Assembly: GCA_029168955.1 (NCBI GenBank)
Contig: JAPDOI010000021.1
Location: forward strand, 1,773,501-1,837,500
Length of the DNA stretch: 64,000 bases
Direction of reading: 5' to 3'
Source: Aplectana chamaeleonis
Taxonomy: Eukaryota; Nematoda; Chromadorea; Rhabditida; Cosmocercidae
The notes beneath the pieces were generated by a model. That model was not told the DNA's origin, did no database searches, and was given only the letters and a program-made list of their open reading frames with translations. Positions 31,271 to 42,854 of this stretch are shown piece by piece. How positions within the stretch are numbered: the stretch's first letter is position 1; each line of letters starts with the position of its first letter. The position numbers and the translations under genes were made by a program.

Positions 31271-31674
31271 AGTATTGCAGTAACAACGTTTCTTTGCAGT
31301 AAGGTATCTGCGAGCTCGAGGTATGAAACAATCTTCCTGAGGAAGGTTAAATCTCATAGTTATTTAATAATAATCAGTAATAATCTCAATGTCATATTGT
31401 TTTGTTCTTTTATTTGTTAACTACAAGAACGTAGGAACCTTAGGCTATCCATTAATGCACTTGTCGTAGTCAAATATGAAGATAATTAGTGTTTTTGCCC
31501 ACGAAGATTGGGCCGTTGCCGTACTTATCATCATGCACATGTTGAACATCGATTGCAAACTCACGCGATGTACGGCGCGCCTCATAAGGGCAAGTCGTTG
31601 TTATTTGGATTAAGTAGTTCATTGGTCTCTCTCGAGTCCACAACCGCCGCCGTGACGAGGGCTAGGAGATTTTC

Positions 31675-31985
31675 AGTGTATTGGGCACGCAAACATAGAG
31701 TAAGGCGCCTGCGTGTTCAGCGTTTGTTACATGCGTCTTTGAGGAAGAATCCATGGGCCCGATGCAAGGCGCCTGCGTGTTAAGCGTTTGTTACGTACGT
31801 CTTTGAGGAACGATTCATGCGCCTTTAATGTAAGGCGCCTGCGTGTTCAGCGTTTGTTACATGCGTCTTTGAGGAATGATACATGCGTCTTTAGTTCTAG
31901 GTATTTGCGTCTTTATGGTATGTAGCATGATGCTATCAGACTACATACTTATAAGACGGAAATAGCTAGGCTGGAAAGTTCTGAG
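31675..31985 (+). repeat. Three ~53-bp tandem repeats at the TIR element end
   Basis: The unit AAGGCGCCTGCGTGTTCAGC continues GTTTGTTACATGCGTCTTTG and appears three times with small changes, then runs into the terminal CTAGGCTGGAAAGTTCTGAG. Almost the same 311 bp is found at 63325-63637. Confidence 0.8.
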
Positions 31986-31987
31986 TA

Positions 31988-33124
31988 GGCGCACTGGGAA
32001 TTCTTCCAGAGAGTTTATCGATTTCTGGCCCGTTTTCGCTGCTTTCTTCGACCCTATCCTCTCCAGCATCTGCCAACTTAGTGGTTCACACTGAAACCTC
32101 GAGAACGAGATTTATTGTGGACACTGCCTTTAAGAAGTTAAAAGCGCCAAACGACCTCCAACAATTCAAAGTCTGCTGCACGAATAACAGCAAAACAGGC
32201 TACGGCTGCGGGAATGCAGCGCGCCGCGCACGCAAAAAAACCGCCGGAAACCCTTCTTGCAAGAAATCTGCGCGGTGCTGTACGTTCAGTCGAGTCCATT
32301 CGTTGAGAGGACACAAATCTAACAATCGGTAGCAAATATCATGTTCCTTTCCAAAACTCTCCGAGTCATAGCTCTCTCTCCTTTGCTCTTTTTTTGCGCT
32401 CTATGTGCTCACCGCAGTGCATGTTTATACGCAAAAAAGACACAATATAACACACAACAAAAATACAACAAAGGAGACACGATGGAACTTCGAACAATTT
32501 TTCAACAACTAAAGAAATGAGGCTTAGAGACAGCACAATCCTGCCACAAAAATACAACATGTAAGACAACATTACAAAGTTCTGTACACATGAGGTAGTG
32601 GTTTGAGTGAGTTGTTGGTCGGATAGTGTCAACCATTTGAAACCGTTAAACGAAAAGGCGAGGAATAATTGAGCAAATTTGTTGGCTAAAAAGGGCTACC
32701 ATTAAGCACGAACTGGAAAAAAGAGTTGTACGTTTGCAAAGGTGTCTGACATATTTCCAACCCAAGTTCTCATCTGAAAATTGTCGTATCGACTTACTAA
32801 GGTTTCAATAGAATCTCGAAAGACAGCATAGTCTACGGATGGCGGCTTTCCTATGTACATATGTATATGGAGACTGACGGAAGTGACTGCAAGGGCGTGA
32901 AGTCCAGTAAACTGCCAGTGAAAAACTGCCTCGCTACGGAATCTTCTACATAATTGTCGAGGACCTATAACAGGTGATTCAAGAGAAGCTCTAGGAGACT
33001 TCATTTCACATTTTAACAACTATTTTTTCGTGCACTATTCCCCTGAGATGAAAAGAAGTCTACGGCACTCATAATCACATGACCGCTCGCTGTTAGTGAG
33101 CCTCGAAATGAACAGCTCCTTATA
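31988..33124. other. Unassigned, with a TTAA-element right end
   Basis: At 32112-32129 TTATTGTGGACACTGCCT precedes TTAA (32130-32133), the right end of a TTAA-type element whose left end was not found. The rest shows no gene. Confidence 0.35.
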
Positions 33125-33243
33125 CCTAGTGCATACTTATGGCGTCGAGCGACGCGACAAAGTGGTTGTGATGGATACTGACGGGAAATCGATATGGCCT
33201 ATACGCACTGTCGCGGTCGCGCGTCGGGCAAGTGTGCACTAGG
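33125..33243. mobile_element. Small palindromic element, CCTAGTGCATACTT ends, copy 2
   Basis: The ends CCTAGTGCATACTT and AAGTGTGCACTAGG match copy 1 at 29973-30092. Both also share what follows the right end (CCT.ACGA). Confidence 0.65.
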
Positions 33244-34144
33244 CCTTACGATTGCCCAATTCTCCTCCCGTGGAACTCTTCTTGTAGCGCACCGACAACT
33301 TCGTTCTGTTAAAAGAAGCTGCAGACCATGGCAACGGGAAAAGGCGTTGGTGCAGTTGCGGACTTTCCCCAATGCTCTGTAGTCTTCTTGTCACTCGGAA
33401 CAGCTGTAACCGATCGATGAGTTATTGTTTTCACTGATTCGACTACAGCTGTGCAATGAAAACAAGTGAAAATGTGACAGCGGAAACAGTAACTCACCGA
33501 TAAATCACATCTTATTCGGGAAAGTGATTGATACAGCAAAGGCCAGACTATATAAAATGTGGCCGAATGAGACTGCATGCCCACGCGGTCAGCGTGCGCC
33601 AGGGTCAGGCAGACCGTTGTCCAGAACCTCGACGAAGCTACGTCCCCCCCCCTTTTAGATCGCATTTTTTAAAAAATGTTCAAAACTGTTACGTCCCCCT
33701 CAGGCTCTGAAAAAATTGTAACAGTTTTTGTAGTCAACAATCTCAAAAAAAGTATATTTTAACCTGAACTGTTGAAAAATAATTACTGCACTCCCAATCC
33801 GACTGATTAGCCTCGGGGAGTGTAGTTTTGACTTGCCCTTGAGCAACAACATCTGTATTGAGAAATAAGCAATTAATATTGTGTCACAGATCGCCTCACT
33901 AACGAAAATCGACGCATTTTCATGGTTTCTGTCAGAGCAATACTGATAGCACTATCAAATGGCAGATATCGGCAGAAGTGTACATTTTGACGGATAATAA
34001 ACCTCCAGCTAGGTTTGCATCGGGACCTCCGGGTGGGTGGAACCCTTTTGTGGGTGCGTGAACCTCCACAGGCTCAAAAAAGTTCGATTCCCAACTAGTA
34101 TTGTTCAAACAGAAGGGGTGCGAGCGCGGATGGGAGAGGGGGTG

Positions 34145-34209
34145 TCACCGGCTTTGGTTTTGCGGGCACTGTACTGCGCAACGGTGCCCGCAAAACCACC
34201 GCCGGTGGC
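34145..34209. repeat. Hairpin
   Basis: CACCGGC...GGTTTTGCGGGCAC pairs with GTGCCCGCAAAACC...GCCGGTG around a short loop. Confidence 0.65.
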
Positions 34210-34300
34210 AGGCTCGGTTTGACATTGAAGCGCGACATTTTTCGACGGCTCGCCGCAGTGGTGAATTAAACCCCTTGCTCCGGAATGCTCTAACCTGGGG

Positions 34301-34437
34301 TGCCATGCATGAATGCGGCAGCAATGGTCAGGGAGCGCTACGCCGCACGCATGCACCACGACTTGAATTCAAGTTGCGACGCGTGCACGTGACGTTGCGC
34401 CTCCCTACCCTGGCCGCCGCATTCATGCATGCCACTC
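34301..34437. repeat. Palindrome
   Basis: CATGCATGAATGCGGC pairs with GCCGCATTCATGCATG. Arms continue through CAGGGAG.GC / GC.CTCCCTACCCTG to a GAATTC centre. Confidence 0.75.
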
Positions 34438-35089
34438 CTGAGGAGTTTCCAAGCGACATCGGGGTAGTTAGTGGACGATAGGCCAAGATTGAACATTTTA
34501 CCTTCAGGATCGTAGAATTGCTTTTTTGAAAAAAAATTAGCGTTGTCCAATTTCGGCCAAAGGCGCGGTTTTGGACAACAGTTTTGGACAACGGTAAGAC
34601 GTGTTTTAGGCGATTTTCTAAGTGAATTTAAGGTGGTGGGAGGGGTGTTAGGTATCAGTTTGTGGGGAATTTCATGGAGAATCTGAATCTTTTTTTCAGA
34701 ATTTTGAAAATCTGAAATTTTATGGGGGACGTACGTTGTCCAATTTTCGAAGTGAAGAATTTAAGCGGTAATAGGCCCGATTAATGAATGTAACTCGTCT
34801 AAAAATTTGTTTTGTGTGCTGAAAATTTGAATACTGCCTAAAATATGTCTATTTCATAGGTACATATGTAAAGATACTTTTCTCACATGTACTGTTGTGG
34901 TGCTGTACTATTGTTCTCTTTGATCTTTTTGTTGCTATTACAATATGTGAGACAACCACGTCCGAACCCCTCGTTCCACGACCTGTTTTCTTCACAGAAA
35001 GAGAAACACAACTGAAAAATCTCCCTATTTTTAATGTTTTGGCCAGAAGTTTTTTCGCTCCCCCCCCAGTTTTTTCGCTCCCCCCTTAA

Positions 35090-35478
35090 AGGCAGTGTTC
35101 ACGATTATCTTCGATTTTGAGATTAATCGCTAAATCGATTGTTTGGCCTCCGGGTAGAACTGAAATGACGAACAAAACGAGAAAAAAGCCTTAGAAAGGC
35201 ACCAAATCCATTACTCTCACCCCACCTTTTTACTCTCACTGGAACTGTTCGTTCTGACAATGAAATCCTTTGTGGACCCGTCCCTTGCGATAATCTACTC
35301 TACTGCTCCGTCCTTTCCTTCGGACCATAACTGATACTGTTTTGCCTGAAATAATCTACTGAAATAAGACGTTTTAGTGCGTTTCAAGCCGTTTCTTCGT
35401 AATTTTGGTAACACTTGGTGGCCAACGCATTGTTTTGAGTGGAAAACTCGGGAACGAAAATCATCGTGAACAATGCCT
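35090..35478. mobile_element. TTAA-flanked miniature element, intact copy
   Basis: Ends AGGCAGTGTTCACGAT and ATCGTGAACAATGCCT lie between TTAA at 35086-35089 and 35479-35482. It is 389 bp with no ORF. It is the best reference for the family member interrupted at 16169-18167. Confidence 0.8.
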
Positions 35479-35822
35479 TTAAGAAATCTAAATTTCGAAA
35501 AAAATTTACGTCCCCCCTGTTGTCCAGCTGGACAACGACCGCCTGACCCTGGCGTGCGTGTCGAGCGGCCGTCGCCAAGGCATTTTCTTGGACGAAACTT
35601 CCCACGGCTGCGAACAACTGGCTGGGGTATTACTCTCATATTCGTCTAATATTCCTACTGATCGTACACAGGTCCGAAAATTGCCTCTGCGATGGCCGCT
35701 CGACACGCACCCTGACCGGGTGTGCGAATAATCCCTTTTGGACCGAATTTATGTATATCGTCAATCTCTGGATGGGGTGAAGTCGCGACGCTGCTATGAT
35801 ATGATGGGGTGTATCCTCGAGA

Positions 35823-35940
35823 GGGATAGCTGCGGACCACTCAGCAGGCCGCGCGCCTGTCGCCTGCGCCGATCGATCACCACATTTCTCGTGGGCACAC
35901 ACGTTGCAGCGCAGTCTGTTGAGGTGTCCGCAGCTATCCC
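35823..35940. repeat. Hairpin, GGGATAGCTGCGGA arms
   Basis: GGGATAGCTGCGGA at the left is inverted as TCCGCAGCTATCCC at the right. Inner arms pair through CAGGC / GCCTG and CGTGGGC. Confidence 0.6.
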
Positions 35941-35978
35941 TTTTCTGGTTACCCGAACTATAGCTATGGTCGATCACC

Positions 35979-36098
35979 GGTCAAGAGATCGCCGCGTCGA
36001 ACACACGTGGCACGCTCGCAAGCGAGGTGGTAATGATATATCATTACCTCCTCGCTTGCGTGCGTGCCACGTGTGTTCAACGCGGCGATCTCTCGACC
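35979..36098. repeat. Near-perfect palindrome without a loop
   Basis: Arms of about 60 bp meet at GATATATC (about 36035-36042). The outer words are GGTCAAGAGATCGCC and GGCGATCTCTCGACC, and the inner ACACACGTGGCACGC and GCGTGCCACGTGTGT. Confidence 0.85.
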
Positions 36099-36256
36099 AG
36101 TGCTCGACGATATACATATAATAAAAGACGAGCAGTTATTTTTGTGAAGACACAATGGTGAAAACAGAGGAACAACCGCTCTGCTCCCAAGATAGTCAGA
36201 TATTAGCTGCATCGCGGTTTCTTTGAAATAGAATAGCATACAAACCATAGTATTAA

Positions 36257-37176
36257 GGGAATAGCCAGACCTGGTCGCCAGAACTATCATGAAACCAGGT
36301 TTTTCTGGTCGACTACATATCTCCCGGGTAGTCATAAAAAAACCCTATCCTGGCTGCCCGAGCAGTAGTAAAAGAAACAGTTATGGGCGTAAAATTGGCG
36401 AGCTCTGTATGTAAATAAAATTTATCTGCCATAAACTGTCTTTATCGTTCGAATTATCTAAAACGTGTATCATATTCGTGTTCGGCGTCTCAGGCCCCGA
36501 TCAGACTTCGTCGAAAAACCCGCTGAGTCCGGTTGCCCCCAGCGCCAACCAGTTCCTCTGCGAAACACGCAATTGATAGTGACGATTATCACCTCAGCTG
36601 TGGATCGGAACGTGTTTGGTGGCTGATTTTTCTTGTTTTCAACATGTCTGAATCTGATTTCCGTATCAGCAGCAGGTGGGGCAGAGCGCAGACGACGAGA
36701 GTTGAGATGCGGCGGGACTCGGCAGGTCGCAGTCGGCCGAAAAAATGCGCCCAAATCACGTGAAAAACACCTATATCGACCGGGTGGGACTCAGTGGAAC
36801 TCAGTCGGTGCATTGGCCCCGCCCTTGTACGCATGAGAACCATCAGTATCGATCGGGGGGATTGCGGTGGGCATCAGACGGTCGCAGTCGGACTCAGTGG
36901 GTTGATTTTTTTGCACCCGTCTTCTACGAATTCGATGCGTATCGACCCGGTGGGACTCAGTAGATCAACCGACTATGACGGGGGCCTCAGAGAACCTCAG
37001 TGGGAAAAGTTTGAGCGAACTTTTGAAAATGTTTTTAAATTAAAGAAACACTTTTTTAAAATATTACTCGGGTAGCTAAAATAAGCTAAAATAGGATTCT
37101 TGCACGTACCGGGAGGTGGTCGATCAGAAATACATGCCTACTCGCGTGGTTCTGGTAGCCAGGTCTGGTCACTCCC
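36257..37176. mobile_element. TIR element carrying Harbinger-like copy 2
   Basis: GGGAATAGCCAGACCTGGTC is inverted at the right end (GCCAGGTCTGGTCACTCCC). The flanks are TAA (36254-36256) and TAG (37177-37179), possibly a three-base duplication with one change. Its interior is interrupted by the element at 36493-36986. Confidence 0.55.
36493..36986. mobile_element. Harbinger-like miniature element, copy 2
   Basis: An inverted relative of 12961-13529. Ends GGCCCCGATCAGAC and GACTATGACGGGGGCC are flanked by TCA on both sides (36490-36492 and 36987-36989). It has fewer GGACTCAGT repeats than copy 1. Confidence 0.75.
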
Positions 37177-37240
37177 TAGTGAGAGGAGTCCATCGCCTTT
37201 TTCTGTAGCCATGGACTCTAGTTTATTCCATGGAGAGGTA

Positions 37241-37901
37241 TAGTTCAGTTCCGCAATCGCGTTCAGTCCACATTATCACAATCGTAGAAGCGAAGCGGTT
37301 GTTTTCAAAAAATTCAACAATGAAAATGAAGATATTATACTTAAAGGCAGTGTTCACGATAAAAATCGTTTTTCTGCTTTTCCGCCTATCTTGAAGACGG
37401 TCCCATGCTGGTTCCAGTGATGTTTTTGGAATCGTGCAAGACCTTCTAGGAACGGAGTTATGGTCCTTCAAAAATTGAGCTAATGAAACATGGTGGACGA
37501 GTCGTCCGAGGCTTGTAACTTCCGTTTTTTCCAGCCGATGTATGCCAGCTGACCTGAGTAAAGAGAGAAGTTGAGAATGAAGGGAAGAACGAGGCTACTG
37601 ATCGGAAACCATCGCTCATCTCGCAGTCTCGAGCATTCATTTATTCACGTCGGTGGGCGTGGAAAGTGCATCTGGGGGTGACGAGCTGACGAGTGTCCAA
37701 CTTTGGGCCCGTAGGGGACCGTTCCGAGCTCATTTTTCTTAGTTTTTTCAACGTTAGGGTTGAGCTAGGCCCCGCAGCTGCCGATCTCCACCAAAAAAAC
37801 AGACATGGTTTTTATCGTGGACACTGCCTTTAAAACAACCGCTCCGCTTCTACGATTAAGATAATGAGACTTTGCGGACTGAACGCGATTGCGGAACTAG
37901 A
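37241..37901. repeat. Foldback carrying a TTAA element
   Basis: The arms TTCCGCAATCGCGTTCAGTC and GACTGAACGCGATTGCGGAA, with inner AATCGTAGAAGCG / CGCTTCTACGATT, surround a TTAA element at 37345-37829. Confidence 0.75.
37345..37829. mobile_element. TTAA-flanked miniature element
   Basis: Ends AGGCAGTGTTCACGATAAAA and TTTTTATCGTGGACACTGCCT lie between TTAA at 37341-37344 and 37830-37833. No ORF is supported. Confidence 0.8.
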
Positions 37902-38959
37902 TTATATATTATTTAGGAAGCTAAAATTGTGGAACAATAACACATATTGGGGTGTCGAAGAAAAAATTTTCACACAAGTCATAATTTTGCCCACTGCGGT
38001 GAGTTTTTCGAAATCCTACGTGGGTGCGAAACGTTCCCCACTTTTCCTCGAATTCCTGGGTGATCGAAATCCTAAGGTAGATGAGAACTTTTTCTTCGAC
38101 CGCCCCCCACTATGTGCAATCGAGCAGCTCTCGGTGGCTGCGATCTTTGAATGATGGGGTCAATCGAGAATGGAAGAATATGGAGCAAAGAACGGTGCAA
38201 CGGAGAGTTGGAATTTTTGGAGGACGGGTACACAAGGATTTCACCGTCCCATCAAACCACCCCATTAAGTGCACCGGGGCGGAGTGAGGCTAAAACATTT
38301 CGCGCACTTCTGCAGCATTTTTCCCGACCAATAAATTGTGGTTTGGCAGGGGCAGGACCAGGATTTGGCTTTGATCTCTTCCCGCGCGGATGCCCTACAA
38401 TGAGGTCACCTATTCATATCGTCACCAGAGGTGTGAGCTGTACACCATTCGATGCGCTGTAAGAACATACATATGTGTGCAAATTTTCATCCTAACTGGT
38501 CCACGCTTTCTAAAGTTATGACCTCTCAAAGTACGCAAAAACGTTCTCAACCACCGCCTTCGCCTCCGCCTCACCCTCCGTCCGTCGAATTCCATTTTTT
38601 GGAAGGCGTGGACCAAATCGCTCGAAAATTTGTGACTAGAGGTAATCGGCCACGGGAATGCCGAAAATATTTGGCAGAACTCACCATAATGACTTCTGGG
38701 CCCCTAACGGGCGGTTCAAACTCGGAAACCGGCCTCTCAAGATTAGTTTATAAAAATGACGGGTTTTTTCGTTATCAGTCATTGTTTTCTTAGAGACTCC
38801 ATATAAACACCTTGCTCTCTAGGGTGGTGTACTCTAAACGTCCGGCTTGGAAGAGGACGCTGCGCTGGAGGGATGTTTTTGAGCGCGGCACGTGTTCGTT
38901 CCATGCGCACCATCGATAAGAAGTCGTCGCAGGGTGTGCTGAAGTGTCGGCTGACTATG
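37902..38959. other. No recognisable gene
   Basis: The plus frames here (for example 38452-38793) include a Pro-rich low-complexity piece but no domain or splice support. I assign nothing. Confidence 0.35.
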
Positions 38960-41900
38960 CGAGACCGCAATAGGAGTATGCAGGACGTCATGGAATGTAT
39001 GCAGGATCCCAGTAGGGATGAGTAGGACGTCATGGAACGTGTGCAGTACCTCGGTAGGAGTGTGCAGTACATGATGGGACCTGTGCAGGACCCCAGTAGG
39101 GGTGCGCAGGACCTCAGTAGGAAAGTGCAGGACATCATGGGACCTGTGCAGGACATTATGGAACGTGTGCAGGACCCCAGTAGGGATGAGTAGGACGTCA
39201 TGGAACGTGTGCAGGACCTCGGTAGGAGTGTGCAGTAAATGATGGGACCTGTGCAGGACCCCAGTTGGGGTGTGCAGGACCTCAGTAGGAAAGTGCAGGA
39301 CATCATGGGACCTGTGCAGGACATTATGGAACGTGTGCAGGACCCCAGTAGGGATGAGTAGGACGTCATGGAACGTGTGCAGGACCTCGGTAGGAGTGTG
39401 CAGTAAATGATGGGACCTGTGCAGGACCCCAGTAGGGGTGTGCAGGATGTCGTATAATGTGTGCAGGACTTCAGTAGGAGTGTGCAGTAAATGATGGGAC
39501 CTGTGCAGGACCCCAGTAGGGGTGTGCAGGATGTCGTATAATGTGTGCAGGACTTCAGTAGGAGTGTGCAGGACATCAAGGAACTTGTGCAGGACCACAG
39601 TAGGAGCGTGCAGGACCTTAGTGGGAATGTGCAGGACATCATGGAACCTTGCAGGACCCCAGTAGGGGTGCGCAGTACGTCGTAGAATGTGTGGAGGACC
39701 TCAGTAGGAGTGTGCAGGACATCATGGAACCTTGCAGGACCCCAGTGGGGGTGTGCAGGACGTCGTAGAATGTGTGCAGGACCTCAGTAGGGGTGTGCAG
39801 GACATCGTGGAACTTGGGCAGGACCCCAGTAGGGGTGCGCAGTACGTCGTAGAATGTGTGCAGGACCTCAGTAGGAGTGTGCAGGACATCATGGAACCTT
39901 GCAGGACCCCAGTGGGGGTGTGCAGGACGTCGTAGAATGTGTGCAGGACCTCAGTAGGTGTGTGCAGGACATCATGGAACTTGGGCAGGACCCCAGTAGG
40001 GGTGCGCAGTACGTCGTAGAATGTGTGCAGGGCCTCAGTAGGAGTGTGCAGGACATCATGGAACTTGGGCAGGACCCCAGTAGGGGTGCGCAGTACGTCG
40101 TAGAATGTGCGCAGGACCCCAGTAGGGATGAGTAGGACGTCATGGAACGTGTGCAGGACCTCGGTAGGAGTGTGCAGTAAATGATGGGACCTGTGCAGGA
40201 CCCCAGTTGGGGTGTGCAGGACCTCAGTAGGAAAGTGCAGGACATCATGGGACCTGTGCAGGATATTATGGAACGTGTGCAGGACCCCAGTAGGGATGAG
40301 TAGGACGTCATGGAACGTGTGCAGGACCTCGGTAGGAGTGTGCAGTAAATGATGGGACCTGTGCAGGACCCCAGTAGGGGTGTGCAGGATGTCGTATAAT
40401 GTGTGCAGGACTTCAGTAAGAGTGTGCAGGACATCAAGGAACTTGTGCAGGACCACAGTAGGAGTGTGCAGGACCTTAGTGGGAATGTGCAGGACGTCGT
40501 AGAATGTGTGCAGGACCTCAGTAGGTGTGTGCAGGACATCATGGAACTTCGGCAGGACCCCAGTAGGGGTGCGCAGTACGTCGTAGAATGTGTGCAGGGC
40601 CTCAGTAGGAGTGTGCAGGACATCATGGAACTTGGGCAGGACCCCAGTAGGGGTGCGCAGTACGTCGTAGAATGTGCGCAGGACCCCAGTAGGGATGAGT
40701 AGGACGTCATGGAACGTGTGCAGGACCTCGGTAGGAGTGTGCAGTTAATGATGGGACCTGTGCAGGACCCCAGTTGGGGTGTGCAGGACCTCAGTAGGAA
40801 AGTGCAGGACATCATGGGACCTGTGCAGGATATTATGGAACGTGTGCAGGACCCCAGTAGGGATGAGTAGGACGTCATGGAACGTGTGCAGGACCTCGGT
40901 AGGAGTGTGCAGTAAATGATCGGACCTGTGCAGGACCCCAGTAGGGGTGTGCAGGATGTCGTATAATGTGTGCAGGACTTCAGTAGGAGTGTGCAGGACA
41001 TCGAGGAACTTGTGCAGGACCACAGTAGGAGTGTGCAGGACCTTAGTGGGAATGTGCAGGACATCATGGAACCTTGCAGGACCCCAGTAGGGGTGCGCAG
41101 TACGTCGTAGAATGTGTGGAGGACCTCAGTAGGAGTGTGCAGGACATCATGGAACCTTGCAGGACCCCAGTGGGGGTGTGCAGGACGTCGTAGAATGTGT
41201 GCAGGACCTCAGTAGGGGTGTGCAGGACATCGTGGAACTTGGGCAGGACCCCAGTAGGGGTGCGCAGTACGTCGTAGAATGTGTGCAGGACCTCAGTAGG
41301 AGTGTGCAGGACATCATGGAACCTTGCAGGACCCCAGTGGGGGTGTGCAGGACGTCGTAGAATGTGTGCAGGACCTCAGTAGGTGTGTGCAGGACATCAT
41401 GGAACTTGGGCAGGACCCCAGTAGGGGTGCGCAGTACGTCGTAGAATGTGTGCAGGGCCTCAGTAGGAGTGTGCAGGACATCATGGAACTTGGGCAGGAC
41501 CCCAGTAGGGGTGCGCAGTACATCGTAGAATGTGCGCAGGACCTCAGTAGGAATGTGCAGGACATCATGGAACGTGTGCAGGACCGTAGTGGGAGTGTGC
41601 AGGGCATCATGGAGCCTGTGCAGGACCCCAATAGGGGTATGCAGGACGTCGTAGAATGTGTGCAACACCTCAGTAGGAGTGTAAAGGACATAATTTGATC
41701 TGTGCAGGACCCCAGTAAGGGTGTGCAGGACGTCGTAGAATGTGTGCAGGACCTCAGTAGGGTGTGCAGGACATAATATGATCTGTGCAGGACCCCAGTA
41801 AGGGTATGCAGGACGTCGTAGAATGTGTGCAGGACCTTAGTAGGAGTGTGCAGTATACAATGGGACCTGTGCAGGACCCCAGTAGGGGTTGCAGGACGTC

Positions 41901-42262
41901 GTAGAATGTGTGCAGGGCCTCAGTAGGAGTGTGCAGGACATAATTTTACTTGTGCAGGACCCCACTAGGGGTGTGCAAGACGTCGTAGAATGTGTGCAGG
42001 ACCTCAGTAGGAGTGTGCAGGACATCATGAAACGTGAGCAGGACCTAGTGGGAGTGTGCAGGACATCAAGGACCTTGTGCAGGACCCCAGTGGAGGTGTG
42101 CAGGACATCATGGAACGTGTGCAGGACCCCAGCAGGGGTGTGCAGGACATCATAGGACGTGTGTAGGACGTCGTGGAACGGGTGCAGGACCCCAGTAGGG
42201 GTGTGCAGGACATCAAGAGACGTGCCCATGACCTCAGTTTAATGTCCAGGACACCGTAGCAG
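38960..42262. repeat. Minisatellite array 1: 21-bp unit, 84-bp higher-order pattern
   Basis: GTGTGCAGGACCTCAGTAGGA-like 21-mers repeat for about 3.3 kb. Four variants alternate (ending CCCCAGTAGGG, ACGTCGTAGAAT, CCTCAGTAGGA, ACATCATGGAAC), giving an ~84-bp period. A segment at about 39730-39935 recurs at 41157-41360, an offset of 1425 bp. Because 21 is a multiple of three, several frames on both strands stay open (up to about 390 codons), giving heptad peptides such as VQDLSRS or, on the minus strand, HTPTEVL. I treat these as repeat by-products. Confidence 0.9.
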
Positions 42263-42387
42263 GTCATGCCTCCGAATCAGACTTATGGGCCGGCGCAGAC
42301 GAGCCACATCAGCAAGAACCGGTGAAGTTCGGCTAGAGCGACTGACCCTGGGTATATACTAGACGGGGTGGGGCCACCCAAGGTTTA

Positions 42388-42842
42388 CTCATAGAAATGA
42401 TGAAAAACTCTGTTAAAAGATGCTTGATACTGCTATCAATCATTGTTTTTATAAGAGCTCTATGGAAATACTTCGACTGCTAGCCTTGCCAATCGGTGGT
42501 TCATTTCATTTCTGTCTTGAATGGTGGGTGCCCCCCCCCGTCTAGGATAGTGCCCTGACCCTGTACAATTGGGTCATTTTAGAACTCATTTCCATTTTCT
42601 CGAGTTTTAAATTCAAAAAGCATATGCCTTGCATTTTATCTGTAGGAAACCGCGTTGCAACTATTATCTTGCAATCTTGGGACTATCCTAAACGGGGGGG
42701 GGGCTCAAGTAAAAGTCAGGGGTGAAATGAACCACCGATCTATAACGCTACCAATCAAAGTATTTCTATAGAATTTCATCAACAACAATGATTGATAGCA
42801 GCATCAAGCAACTTTTATAAGGGTTTTCATTCATTTCTGTGA
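42388..42842. repeat. Foldback between the two minisatellite arrays
   Basis: TAGAAATGATGAAAA...GATGCTTGATACTGCTATCA is inverted as TGATAGCAGCATCAAGCA...TTTTCATTCATTTCT. Inner arms hold a C9 run and TAGGATAGT, inverted as ACTATCCTAAAC and a G10 run. Confidence 0.7.
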
Positions 42843-42854
42843 GGTGGTTCATTG

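Larger units (their letters stand above)
26694..31985. mobile_element. TIR element with TA flanks and GACGCA-type subterminal repeats
   Basis: The left end CTCAGAACTTTCCAGCCTAG is the inverse of the right end CTAGGCTGGAAAGTTCTGAG, and TA flanks both (26692-26693 and 31986-31987). Many TTACATGCGTCTTT / AAAGACGCAAGTAAC repeats lie inside both ends. The 5.3-kb interior contains several other repeats and no transposase. It may be one element carrying later insertions or two unrelated ends. A second copy of the right end is at 63325-63637. Confidence 0.55.
33600..35551. mobile_element. hAT-type element C
   Basis: Ends CAGGGTCAGGCAGACC and GGTCGTTGTCC-type inverse (right end CGACCGCCTGACCCTG) are flanked by an 8-bp duplication with one mismatch, GCGTGCGC (33592-33599) and GCGTGCGT (35552-35559). 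GTTGTCCA recurs inside (33617, 34536, 34560-34585, 34733, 35518), as subterminal sites would. It has no transposase. It contains a TTAA element (35090-35478) and two hairpins. Confidence 0.75.
33561..35745. repeat. Foldback interrupted by hAT element C
   Basis: After removal of 33600-35551 and one duplication copy, GGTCAGCGTGCGTGTCGAGC reads across the join and is the inverse of GCTCGACACGCACCCTGACC at 35698-35717. The left end GGCCGAATGAGACTGC matches the foldback at 29915-30268. So this is a third copy of that family, opened by a hAT insertion. Confidence 0.6.

Noticed and set aside
30905..31420. A 171-codon plus-strand frame with hydrophobic pieces
   Set aside because: It spans both arms of a foldback, and no conserved domain is seen.
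34101..34481. A 126-codon plus-strand frame
   Set aside because: It runs through two hairpins inside hAT element C, without any known motif.
39889..41067. A 392-codon minus-strand frame, Ser/Cys/Thr-rich
   Set aside because: It lies wholly in the 21-bp array, where several frames on both strands are open because the unit is a multiple of three.
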